Part shown: piece by piece, positions 10,726-21,356 of the stretch
Layout of the letters: every line of letters begins with the position of its first letter
How positions within the stretch are numbered: the first letter of the stretch is position 1
Origin: Cryptomeria japonica
Lineage: Eukaryota > Streptophyta > Pinopsida > Cupressales > Cupressaceae
DNA: 64,000 nucleotides
NCBI RefSeq assembly: GCF_030272615.1
Contig: NC_081409.1
Location: 204,580,864-204,644,863, forward strand
Direction: 5' to 3'
Notes under the pieces: model-generated
Database searches by the model: none
Seen by the model: the letters and a program-made list of their open reading frames with translations, nothing else
What the model was told of the DNA's origin: nothing
Translations under genes and position numbers: made by a program

Positions 10726-11960
10726 GGCATTCACCTTAGAGGGAGGCAAATTGATGACAGATCTTGCATTGCCCTTGGTAGTGGTCTGAAAGCCTGTTTT
10801 AGATCTTTGGAAGTTAGTTTGAAGGTTAACTAGCAAATATTTGTTGGATCTTGTATCTAGTTTGGTTTACTGCTAAGTCACTTTATGAGTTATGGTTTGG
10901 TCATACATCTACAGTTAAGTATTTTATAATCTCTGGTAGTGAATTGGAAGTTTGATCCTAGATGTGATGAAGGGATATTTCTTGGTCACTCTAACAAAAG
11001 AAAAGCATATAGATGTTACAAAAAAAGATTGTAGAGAATTGTGGAGAGTACTAATGTCAAGATGGATGAGCAGAATAGAAGTCAAATCAGAATTTATGAG
11101 CAAGAACCGGCAATGGAAATGGTCATAATTGAATTGGTAGAACTTGTACTGGAACAAAATGTTGAACCAGTTACCCTGACAGTATCAAAAAATTCAACAG
11201 TAACTGAAGATCAGAGCAGAGAAATAGTAAGTCAGAAGACTCCTAGGCATGTAAGGTTGAATCATTCAGAAGATCAGATAATTGGACAAGAAGAAGGTTG
11301 GCAGCTTATGAGGTATTCTTAATTTCTTTAATTGTACCAACATCAGTTATTGAAGCTTATAAGGATGAATGTTGGATGAAAGCTATGGAAGAGGAATTGG
11401 ACGAATTAGATAAGGACAACACATGGACTTGGATGTTATTGGAACTAGTCTTGATTGGTTTGCATTGGATATTCTCAGAAGGAAGGAATTGATTATGTTG
11501 AATCCTTGCTCCGATAGCTATAATTTTTAGATATTTTCAAGGATTTTATGGTATTGTTTTTGTTTTATGATGACTTTACACTTTGAGCATGTTCAGATGT
11601 GGATTGGGATAGAGATATAGGTAACCGGATAGGCTCATCAGGTGAAGCTTTCTTTCTTGGAAAGAAACTTGTTTCATGGATAAGCTAGAAGCAGTCATGT
11701 ACTTCCTTATCTACTATTGAAGTTGAGTATGTTGTTGCTGCTACTAACTATACACAAGCTCTATGGATGAAGAAAATGTTGAAGGATATAAAGATGGATT
11801 GTAATGTACCGGTAGTTATTCATTGTAATAACTTTGCTGCTATTGACATATCAAAGAATCTGATATTTCTATCAAGTATAATTTTCTGAAGGAGTAGGTG
11901 GAAGCAAATGAAGTCAGATTGGTTTGAGGAATCATTTGATTATTTGAGAGACAGATTGGG
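10726..11960 (+). pseudogene. pol: C2 pol remnants: integrase end, RT start, RNase H
   Basis: After gag only fragments remain. SLYELWFGH and FDPRCDEGIFLGHSNKRKAYRCY (10880-11020) are the integrase C-terminal region. VNLNHSEDQIIGQEE-type linker and DECWMKAMEEELDELDKDNTW (11360-11430) are the RT start. WIFSEGRN at about 11468 marks a junction where the RT core is missing. DVDWDRD, AFFLGKKLVSW, STIEVEYVVAATNYTQALWMKKMLKDI (11595-11800) is copia RNase H. The protease, integrase core and RT catalytic core are absent. Confidence 0.75.
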
Positions 11961-12442
11961 AGTTTTTGCCCCTCCAGTAGAGACTTGAGTGATGTTGATT
12001 GGCATCAGTCTGGTATTCATTTATTAGTGCTATCATTCTAGATTGATGTGTTGGTGCTACTACTCAGGGGGAGTAGTCAGTTGTATGGTTTAGAGGATTT
12101 ATGATTTTTCTTTGATGTTTATGTCATATTTTTGGCATTGATGTCAAAGGGGGAGAGATATTTATGTGAAAAATAGAGCTTAGCAAAGATATCAGTCTAA
12201 GGGGAGATTATCGACACAAGGAGGAGGAACTGAATTCCAGATTGGTTGTATCCCATTGGGGGAGTTTGGTTTAGGTCTATGGATGGTTAATTGGTATAGA
12301 GATATTTGGTTCAAAACCTCATTGTCATATCATTTTGTGGGAGATTGTTGGTTGTCTTCCATTGGGGGAGACTTGTTTGGAATTTCTTGGCACTTGGATG
12401 TTTTTCACATCTAGTGTTGCCATCAATGCCAAAGGGGGAGAT
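11961..12442 (+). other. C2 3' untranslated region and polypurine tract
   Basis: No gene is visible. GGGGGAG-type purine runs recur near 12068, 12150, 12201, 12260 and 12365 before the PPT at 12431-12442. TTGCCATCAATGCC just before the PPT is the inverted repeat of CATTGATGGCAA in U3 (about 12490). Confidence 0.6.
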
Positions 12443-13645
12443 TGTTATTAATTTGAAGGAATTGATTATGTGTTGCATTGATGTTTTGTCATTGATGGCA
12501 ATGCCAGCTATTTTGGTTGTTTACCAGTTTCCAGTTGGTTTCAGTAGAATGGTTGGATTATGATATTGATCCAGTATTCTTTAGTCTGTGTAATTAGTTG
12601 GGATTGCTTATTCATGTGTTCTGATACATATCACATTTAGTTGGTTTAGGATTTGATGACTCATATACTATCATTTGTTCTAGTAAGCCTTTTGGTTACT
12701 GGTAAGGGTTTTACCAACAGAGCTTTGTTGAAGATATTTTGATATTATGCATAAGTGGTGTTGGTGCAGCTTCTAGAAGGTTATCAGGATGCTGATGGTT
12801 ATCATGTCCATGTTCCAGTTATTCATTGTGTTTCATTTGGCTTATGGCAACCTATTATAGATCTGGTGGTTATTTTGGTAGGTTATGGACCGGTTTATGT
12901 AACGTGTGGGTTGATGCTCTCGATGCATTACCGATTGGATTCATTGATTGGATTATGTTGTTTCAGTGTTAGGATGACTTGGTTGATCATTAGATTGCGG
13001 GTTTATATTATGAATTTATTGTATTATCTTTTAGGTGGCCGACCTAAATGTTTAGGTCTCGGGTTGGTATAAATATGATGTAAGATCTCTTTGTAGATCA
13101 TGGGATTATGTATGCTATGGGTTATGGGATTATATATATGCAAACAATGTTGTAATCATATGCAGAGGTTTTGGTCGATCATAGGTGATTGAATTGGGTT
13201 TGTGGAAGAGGTTTAAGGCCTCCAGTATCGAACTTAACCAGAACTGTACTCAGGCATGGGAGATCTTATACTTGCAGTTCAATCTTCATTCCGGATCATT
13301 TTCTGATGTTTTCTGTAGTAAGTGAGACTCCTTTTGTGATGAGCAGTGTGCTCTATTCTATTGGCCTTCCTGCATGTGCAGGCCCCTAATGATAATATTT
13401 ATTCATTTGATCAGTGGATAGATATTGTGGGTCTCCAATCCCACCGTGGTTTTTCCTCTTTAAGGTTTTCCACGTATAAATCTATGGTGTTATGGTGTTC
13501 ATCTTTGTGGTTGCATTGTTGCTTATTGTTATATGCTTTTATGTTTACTGGTTACTGAGTTGTTGTATTAATAAGTTTAAATTTCTCCATTTCGATAGAA
13601 CACTAATTCACCCCCCCCCCCTCTCAGTGTTCTTGGATCCCAACA
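12443..13645 (+). repeat. C2 3' LTR
   Basis: It starts TGTTATTAATTT and ends ATCCCAACA. It pairs with 8344-9524 and carries a C-run (CACCCCCCCCCC) near 13609-13621 and the hairpin module at 13427-13478. Confidence 0.9.
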
Positions 13646-13820
13646 ACTTGTAGTCATGGTTATCTCTCTTGATCTTCCCTTTTATGTTGTCAATCAAAGT
13701 CGTAAGATCCTAAGTCCATTGGGGTCTTGGTGTATCTTACCTCCTTGATGTGGTAAAAGTCTTTCAATCTAGTTTCCTTGTACTTTATCAACAGTATTGG
13801 CATACGCTCATACTCTCGCT

Positions 13821-13835
13821 AAAGTGGGGGCTAAA
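13821..13835 (+). other. G1 polypurine tract
   Basis: AAAGTGGGGGCTAAA lies directly before the 3' LTR. It would prime plus-strand DNA synthesis. Confidence 0.8.
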
Positions 13836-15030
13836 TTTAGTGTCATAAAATTGAGACCCTTGCAATTTATGACCACATTAGGATCCTCATGCAAGCGAAC
13901 CAAATCCCCAAACCTCATCGAAGATCGAATATTTTCTCAACCCTTGAAAATCGCATCTTTCCTTGCCTCTCGCACTACTGAAATTGCTTCCTATTCTAAA
14001 AAAAAGGGCAGGATAGGGGCATGACCTATTTTGGGGCAAGACCCTTCAGACCTTCAAACTTTGCATTGGAGATTGCACATTGTGTGAGGAAACTCCCCCA
14101 ATGTTGGCCTGTGATGAAAAATCAGATCAATAACCCTAATTGATGTGTATATAAGTTGCATTCACTTTCTCATTTGCATAAGTTGAGATAAGTGAGAATT
14201 TCATGAGATCACGCATTCAAGCAATCAAGCATTCAAGAGCAATCAGGCATTCAAGAAACCCTTTCAAGCATTGAGCATCTCAAGTCTCCCTTCAAGGTTA
14301 GGTGTTGCATTCAAGTCAAGGATTCAACCATTGAAGAGGAGATCCTTTTTAACATTCAACTTCATACAATCAATTCTATCAACATTTCTATCACAACCTC
14401 CCTTGAGGTGATTTAATTTCAGTATTTCATTTACATTTACTTGCAAGTACTTTCTTTCATCATTTGGTTAATTCCAAAAATGGGGTTTGACCTGAAGGCA
14501 AACCCCCAATCCCAACCCCTTTTCCTCTCTTTTCTATGTGTAGGTTGCAGGTGCACAACTGTATTTGTAGATTTGGACTCCATTTGCAGAGGAAGAGAAA
14601 CCCTTTTCATTTCACGGAGTTTTTGGAGGACTGTGTACACTTTCGCAACGGTCCAGACAACTTTTCCTCAAATTTGTAGGGCAACTTTGTCTCAACATAT
14701 TATTGCTAGATCCAGGTGCATAGCTTCATCGCACACTTCTATCTCAATTTATAATCAAATCTTTGTCACTTTTTTGCTTAATTGTAATACATAATTCAAT
14801 CAATTCTTTCCTTTCCAAGAAGAGGGGGTTAACTTATCATTCTCACATCACTTCACTCAGAAATCAATCTCCTTCCTCAGAGGTTGAATCTAGTGAAGTT
14901 TTCCCCCTCTTCCAATGTGATGCTTGAAAAGTGTTTGAAGGAAAATCCATAGTGAAAATTTCAACTCGCTTCGGAGGGAAGAAAATAGTTCCTCTAGATA
15001 TCTCATTCACACACTATCCCCACCATTACA
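13836..15030 (+). repeat. G1 3' LTR
   Basis: This 1,195-bp LTR starts TTTAGTGTCATAAA (5' copy TGTAGTGTC) and ends CACCATTACA. It is followed by the TSD CATGT and then the rest of the C1 LTR. Confidence 0.92.
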
Positions 15031-15035
15031 CATGT

Positions 15036-15076
15036 GTTCACTGGGTTTTGTGAGGTTGTATTTCACAACTTTAACA
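15036..15076 (+). repeat. C1 5' LTR, second part
   Basis: GTTCACTGGGTTTTGTGAGG...TTTAACA matches the last 41 bp of the C1 3' LTR (38015-38055), so G1 split this LTR. Confidence 0.9.
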
Positions 15077-15090
15077 TGGTATTAGAGCTT
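15077..15090 (+). other. C1 primer-binding site
   Basis: TGGTATTAGAGCTT follows the LTR end and is complementary to initiator-Met tRNA with one C-to-T change. Confidence 0.8.
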
Positions 15091-15949
15091 CAGACTTGAG
15101 GCTTTCCTGTTCTTCAGATTGGTAGATTCTACATGTAATAGGTCTTCTATGCAATTTGGGCAGATTTGGACCTCACCATTGAATTTGGCACATGTCAAAT
15201 AGTCAAGGTTGACCTTCTATTTGTCAATTTTTGATATACGGGGCCAGATCTGTGAGGGTTTGAAAATTCAGCTTTTTTTTTTTAATCTAGGCGACACCTA
15301 TTTTTTGGAGCAGTTTAGGCCAAAAAGGACTTGTCCATTGGCTTTCAGAGGGTGTTTCCAATCTTTTTGATATATTACTCAACCTATTTTGGTGTCAACA
15401 ACATATCGAAGAAAAAAAATTGAGGTCTGTGTCGTACAAATATGTACAGGCACAACCTTCAATTTTTTTATTTTATTTTATTTTAACAATGACAACCATT
15501 GTTGGCCATACTGACCGATAACAGTTAGGAAGTTGCCAATGAGTAAGCCGCTAGCGGCTCCTAAGAGCCAATGTGACCCTTCTTGTTGCAAGTGGTCCTT
15601 TAACTGCCCACCATCCAGACCGCTAGTGACTTGGCAACCTGCCGCTCTACTGTGCCTCCCTTCTGCCACTGTCGTGCCACCACTTTGGCACCTGAGCTTC
15701 ACTCTGGCAACAATTTTTCCCAGGAGCCACCTGCCTACCACCAAGGGTGGATTTGTTTCAAAAGTTTTTTTTAAAACAGGGGGTTGTTTTTTTTGTGATA
15801 TCGGGAGCAAACAGAGGCATTTTTCGACAAACCATATATCGTCGGAAAGCTCTTTCTGAGCCATATCCTTTTTTGGAGGCATTTTTTTTATATTTTGAAG
15901 TTTTTATAAATTTATTTCTAATCAAATTCAGAACTTCCTTTTGGCGCTT
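15091..15949 (+). other. C1 leader with GC-rich patch; gag not visible
   Basis: A Gag should lie here, but I see no capsid or zinc-knuckle motif in any frame. The stretch 15530-15740 is clearly more GC-rich than its surroundings and open on both strands, with Pro/Ser/Ala/Trp composition and no recognisable domain. Integrase coding resumes near 15950. This is either a long leader or foreign DNA joined at an internal deletion. Confidence 0.5.
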
Positions 15950-17151
15950 TTGGGGGCATAGCGACCTCATGTCTTTTTCGACTCCTTTTTCAAAGGCTAG
16001 ATATGTACTCACATTTATTGATGGCTTCTCCAGACGTACGTGGGTGTAATTTATTAATTATAATTCTAATGTCTTTGATTCATTTCGAACCTTTAAAGAT
16101 ATTTGTGGAGAAGCAATCTTAACTTTCTATCAAGTGGATATGCATAGATAACGAGGGGGAATATGTGAATCAAACCTTTAGAGATTTTTTTATTGAGCAT
16201 GGTTTACAACATCGGTTTACAACTCCCTAAACCCTTAACATAATGGTGTTGTTGAGAGAAAGAACATGACTTTATGAGAGATGGCCAATTGTATAATTTA
16301 GTCAACATCTATGGATTCTTCTTTTTGGGTTGAGGAAGTTAAATGTGCCACTTATATTCAAAATCGGATACCTCATAACGCATTATGACATATGACTCCT
16401 CAGAAGGCTTGGACGCATGTCAAGCCCGATGTTTCTAGATTTCAAGTATTTGGTTTTGAGGCTTGGGATTTATTCTCGATTCTCAGAGGAAAACCATGGA
16501 GAGGAAGAGTCAATCACTCATATTTGTTGGCTACTATGAGGATGTGAAGGCATACAAGTTGTTTGATCCTAATTCCAGAGAGGTCTTGTTTCGATGGCAT
16601 TTCCAGTTTGATGAGCACTTCACTCTGACAAATTCTCCTTCCCCAACTTCTCTCTCACTACCTACTCCTCCCTCTTCATCTCTTGAGGATTGTTTATCTC
16701 TTGAGGATGATGCAGATGTTGATCCACCATCCCCACCACCACCAGATCCACAACATTTTCCCAAGTGGGATCACTTTAATGTAGAGGCAGCTAGATCTAT
16801 GGCAGGTGACCCTTCAGATACCCATCATACACGATCACATACTTCAGGTGCTAGTCTCTTGAGTCATGCCATTTTAGATGACCCTTAGAGGTTTTGAAAG
16901 GCGACAAGTCATCTTGAGTGGGATAGGGTTATGGATGAGGAGTATTGTTCTTTGATGAAGAATCATACTTGGGATCTTTGTTCTCTTCCTAAGGGAAAAA
17001 AGTTGGTTTGGGGCAAGTGGGTGTACCACACCAAGTATGCTGCAGATGGTTCGATAGATAAGTACAAAGAGCATCTTGTTTCTAAGGGGTTTTCTCAGGT
17101 TGAGGGTATTTATTATGTCGACACCTTTTCTCCTATTGCCAAGATAAATTT
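15950..17151 (+). pseudogene. pol: C1 copia pol, 5' part: integrase and RT N-terminus
   Basis: The integrase part reads HSDLMSFSTPFSKARYVLTFIDGFSRRTWV (15955-16047), then a NGVVERKN motif (16240-16265) and PHNAL..MTPQKAWTHVKPDVS..QVFG (16375-16455). LIFVGYYEDVKAYKLFDPNSREVLF is at 16520-16590, then a Ser/Pro-rich hinge to 16770. The RT N-terminus is MDEEYCSLMKNHTWDL, WVYHTKYAADGSIDKYKEHLVSKGFSQVEGI (16931-17120), ending at SPIAKIN, where G2 interrupts it. Several stops and shifts lie in 16050-16460 and at 16889. The reading resumes at 36226. Confidence 0.9.
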
Positions 17152-18616
17152 TGTAGTCACACAAATCTGTCCAATTTAATTAAATGAATATTTGCTATTT
17201 ATTTGATTAAAAACCCACTAGCCAACAATTAATTAAATTAACATTTAATTAATTCATCTTCAAACATTCTCCTATTAATTAAATAAATTATTCAATTTAT
17301 TTTAATTAATTCATTAAACTAAATTCACAATCAATTAAATGAATAAATCCTATTTATTCAATTTAATCCCCTTTCTCTTTTAAATAAATTAAATAAACAT
17401 TTATTTAAATCATTAAATTCGCCCCCCCACTTGCATTCTCCTAAAAATGCAACTTGCACCTATTTGTTGAAATAAATGAATTTTATTTTAATAAAAATCT
17501 TATTTTCCCTCACCCACCAAACCCACTTGCAATCCTAAACCCCTTCTAGATTCTTCTAAACCTCTTCCTAATTAGCTTAATCCATCCCCTAATTATTGTC
17601 ACATTCCTAAGCAACTTGGAGTCACTTCTCAAAGACTCCAAAGTCTTTGAGAAGCATTTAATGCTTTATGTGTCCAACAAGCTAACCTCTAAAGTCTTCC
17701 AAACAACTTATGGCTCTTACATGACCATTAATGGTTAACTCAACTCACCCACATGGTTAGGGAATTTTGACCCCTAACTCAACCCTCATGTGACCCATGT
17801 GTCTTCTCAAGCATTTATTGCTTTGACCATGGTTATCCTCACTAACTCTTGCACAAGAGTTTATCCATTGGATAAAAGCATTATTCTTTGAATAATGAAT
17901 TTATCCATTCAACTCAACATTAACCTTACCTCCTAGGATAACCCTCGGGTCATGTCAAGCATTTAATGCTTCTTCCCTTTCCTCTCAACCCATCTCATGT
18001 TGACACTTGTCATCCCAGGATTGGGTTGAAAGTCCTCACATGGATCATAAACCATTCAATCCTGACCCTTGTTGAGATTACTCAATCTCAACCATCCATT
18101 GCTCCATTTTTCTTATAAATAGAGGTCATTTCTTCATAATCCTGATCCTAAAAACTTGTATGCATTGAACTTATAACCAATTTTAGAGAAGAGAATTTAG
18201 CATAAATCACTAATATAATGTCATTTTGGATTAAAATAAATCTTAGTTCATTTCATAGCATATCATAACTAGTTTGTTTTACACTTGCATAGCATAGTTA
18301 AAGCATTTCAATCTTGAACCTCCATAAGGCATCCATAGTGCAAAAAGCTGCTGAGAGCTACACTAATTTGGAACTTGGAGAGGAGAGGAACAAGGCAGGA
18401 AGAGCCACAAGTATGGTGGAAGGCATTTGGAGATGTCTTCTTGCATTTATTTTCATAGTTAAATGCTTCATTATGTTTTTAGTGTCTCTCTTGGTATGCC
18501 TGCTTAGATTAGTCTTTGGTTGATTAACACTAACATTTCTCTTTGTTTCTTGCGCTTCTTATGTGTTATACGACCACAGGTTTTTGTCTAACAATCTCCC
18601 ATTTTGCAGAGCATCA
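17152..18616 (+). repeat. G2 5' LTR
   Basis: This 1,465-bp LTR is similar along its whole length to 34752-36220. It is AT-rich at first (TTAATTAAAT runs) with a C-run near 17422. TATAAATA is at 18114-18121. Confidence 0.93.
18114..18121 (+). promoter_or_regulatory. TATA box of G2 LTR promoter
   Basis: TATAAATA followed by GAGGTCATTT is kept in the 3' LTR at 35715-35722. Confidence 0.65.
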
Positions 18617-18635
18617 TTTGGTGAACCCAACATAC
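18617..18635 (+). other. G2 primer-binding site
   Basis: TTTGGTGAACCCAACATAC immediately follows the LTR end and shares 12 bases with the G1 PBS. Confidence 0.7.
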
Positions 18636-18689
18636 ATCGAAGAGCAACCGTCTTAAACTACTAACTTTTTTGACTGTTTTACTTGACAC

Positions 18690-18975
18690 ACAGGTCGCGC
18701 TTCGACGCTTTTGTTCACGCTTTAGTGCTATCACAATTTGGTCTTTTAGCGCTATTTTTTTTCCAATAGCACTATTGTCCCAAAATTAGTGCTTTTGTCT
18801 ATAGTGTAGCACTGTTGACCCTTAAGTAGCATGTTTTTTCTTGTTTAGCATTGTTGGCTTTCTGTATAATAATTTCTTTTAGCACTTTTGTCCTTACTAT
18901 CATGCTTTTGTGTTAAGTAGTGCTTCTGTTCTCACACAGAGTAGCACTATTGTAACAGAGCGTTGTAAAAAATGT
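18690..18975 (+). repeat. G2 leader: clustered TAGCGCTATT-type motifs
   Basis: Degenerate copies of TAGCRCTATTG or TAGTGCTTTTG occur at least eight times (for example 18723, 18747, 18766, 18796, 18824, 18879, 18941). The core AGCGCT is palindromic. The inverse form, CAATAGCGCTA, clusters near the other end of the element at 34030-34195. Confidence 0.65.
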
Positions 18976-20239
18976 CTTGTAACCGATAAATCAATTTTTC
19001 TTAGGCTTGTAGAGGCCCACCATGTATATGGATTTTACTAACTGTTTGTTTCTTGTGTAGGTTTGAACTAACCCATTTTATTGCTTAAAATTTTAGAAAT
19101 TCACTTTTCTTGATTTTATTGCAAGTTAAAATTAACTTCAAAACACTTCATTTTGGTGCTTAAAAATCAAACCTCAAAGACTTCATTTTGGTGCTTTGAA
19201 AACTCACAACAAACATTGTTTTTCATGCAAGATAGGCAATTTGAACACTTCATTTTTGGTGCTTAAAACTCAACAAGACAAATTTTGATTTCCTTGCATC
19301 AAACTCAAGTTAAAATTCACAATCCACATTTTGTTTTGGGAAAATAAAAAGAACAATCGACTTGTTTGTTTTTCAAAAGCGCTTTCCTTTCAAAGAAAAA
19401 TGTGCTTTTCATTCAGTTGACCGAGATTTCATTTTCCTAGTTTACTCAGCATATTGCCTTTGAAGGATAAAAAGAACACCATGACTGTTGGAGCAACATC
19501 TCCAAATAGTTAGATCACCATTGCAATGATAAGTTAAAAAGAACAAGTGTCTTTTGTGTTTGGCACACTTGTGCAAAAAGTTTGTTGAGTGGTCCTACTT
19601 CTAACACACACTATCCTCTCCCTTGGCTTTCGTGGTCCTAGGTGCAAGAGAAAAGTGTTAGTAACACTCAAAGTTTCTATTTTTAAGAGAGGCCTGCCAA
19701 GAGACACATCACTCTTGGGAATTACCTTGCGCGGTAAATCCTTTGAGCCGCTATAGAAATCAGGTGTGAGTGAAAGCTGTAGCCTTGGGTATAGTTGTTC
19801 CTACAGTGTAACTTGCTGAAAGGACAAATGGGCTCCACCACAAGTTACAAAGCTCTTAAGTGATTCACTGTAGAATGAACTTATGTCCAAAGACATCGAA
19901 AATTACTAAACACCTTTATGTAGTAGCCCACCCATTCTAATGATTGAGGATATTTGTGATAAATTCAGTGCAAGAGCATAGAAGGTTTTGCTCCCAAGAT
20001 ACTCACCATACATATTTCCATGAGTAGAAACATAGCTTTTTGAAAGGTTACTTGTAGCCTGATAAATGTGGTGACTCCCCCATCATAGGGATCATCTATT
20101 TTTTATGCTAGTGCAAGACTTAGTATATCACATCCTTACCTGCCACGACGAGATTCATAAGGTATGTAGTACCAAAGTTGAAGAAATATCAAGATGTGGG
20201 CTGAAATTATCGCAACTGGCCATTTGACCTTAGGATAAA
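18976..20239 (+). other. G2 leader, non-coding
   Basis: No gene is seen. A short motif, CTTCATTTTGGTGCTT, repeats at about 19147, 19180 and 19246 in the same orientation. Confidence 0.5.
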
Positions 20240-20925
20240 GTGTGTTTGAAGTGTCTTCATTTTTGTGTCAAGGCCAATGATAAACTGAGCCGACTTCAGG
20301 CTTTTTGTGAAAACATACTCAAAAACATTTTGGAAAGAAAGGGTCATAAAAAGTCCAAAGATTGGGTTGATCTAGACCCATACTTACTTGTGCCTTTTGA
20401 GGCAACATTCTTGTGTTTGTTCGCTTTCTTTGTTTTCTTGTCAAAGAAAAATAAAAAATCAGTTCCACAAACAAGTATTCATCCAACACAAACATTTTCA
20501 AAAATCAAAGATAAAAAAGTGCAAAAACAATGTATCAAACTATATGACCATTCTTCACATTTTGAGAAAAAAATATCTTCATCAACACATCAATTTGAAG
20601 AAAGGACCATTGAGATCAAAGGCTTTCATCAAAAGAAGGAAATTCATTTATCTTAATAGACAAATCTGTCTCACATAGAACCTTCTTACATCACATGCAT
20701 CTATATCTTCAAGGAAAATCAAACGAGTTTGATCAAGAGTCATTAAACCGCAGAGCTTTTACTCAATATAGAGCTTTTAGCTATCATCAAAACAAGGGAG
20801 GCAAAATCAATCCTACCTTCTTTCCAGACATTTGCATCACATATAACTCAGCTAGGGAAGAACCACCAACCCCTGAAAGAGAAGAGGAAGAGTTTGTTCC
20901 TTTTGTAACACAGAGTTTCTATTGA
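20240..20925 (+). pseudogene. G2 possible ORF1 remnant upstream of gag
   Basis: Two open stretches, 20240-20656 (138 codons) and 20695-20925 (76 codons), lie between leader and gag. The first has a Cys-rich start, a hydrophobic segment ATFLCLFAFFVFLS and a basic tail. The second ends in REEPPTPEREEEEFVPFV. I recognise neither. Large Tat/Ogre elements are known to have an extra ORF before gag, which makes an ORF1 remnant possible; random open frames in AT-rich DNA are the alternative. Confidence 0.35.
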
Positions 20926-21356
20926 AGTAAATATTTCATCCATTATCACATTCACATCTCATAAAATCCATTCCAACTCTCAAAACATCAAGAGGTTTTT
21001 GTCCTAAGTTCTATTTCGATATTGCTTGAATCAAACACAACACACCACTTTTAGAGTGTCTCTACATCTAGGATAAACTCATCCTAAGAGGCATTTTCTA
21101 CAGAGGTTAAAACTGGTCTATGAGTGAATCCTCTCATTACTAGGTAGTTGGGTCTGTAACACATCTCAGATCTCTCTAAACCTTATCACATCAAACATTG
21201 TCAACAAAACACAAGCAATTCAAGGAAGGACTTTGGTATCATCTACCTTTAGTGCTAGAGAACTATATGCAAAACACTCCACCAAACATTAATCTTTCAT
21301 TTCATCACCAAATCATCATCATCTTCACCAAACTTCAACAAAAACTTGTAAACAAA

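Larger units (their letters stand above)
8344..13645 (+). mobile_element. C2: Ty1/copia element with internal pol deletions, inserted in G1
   Basis: A perfect 5-bp TSD, ACTTG, lies at 8339-8343 and 13646-13650. LTRs are 8344-9524 and 12443-13645. The PBS TTGGTATTAGAGCTT starts at 9526 and PPT AAAGGGGGAGAT is at 12431-12442. The 5.3-kb element keeps a Gag with zinc knuckles, but only scraps of integrase C-terminus, RT N-terminus and RNase H remain. Its Gag is closely related to that of C4, and its LTR carries the hairpin module found in C3, C4, S1, S2 and S3. Confidence 0.9.
2003..15030 (+). mobile_element. G1: Ty3/gypsy gag-protease element in C1 5' LTR, interrupted by C2
   Basis: The boundaries are TGTAGTGTCATAAA at 2003 and ATTACA at 15030, with TSD CAAGT/CATGT (one mismatch). 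LTRs are 2003-3185 and 13836-15030. PBS-like TTTTGGTGAACCC follows the 5' LTR and PPT AAAGTGGGGGCTAAA precedes the 3' LTR. Without C2 the element is about 7.7 kb. It encodes Gag and a decayed protease followed by a proline-rich stretch. RT, RNase H and integrase are absent from both sides of the C2 insertion, so C2 did not remove them. The Gag fold and PBS resemble those of G2, which makes G1 a plausible non-autonomous relative of Tat-type elements. Confidence 0.88.

Noticed and set aside
15478-15882. 134-codon minus ORF across the GC-rich patch
   Set aside because: Both strands are open, no motif is recognisable, and the ORF crosses into AT-rich leader. Reported as composition only.
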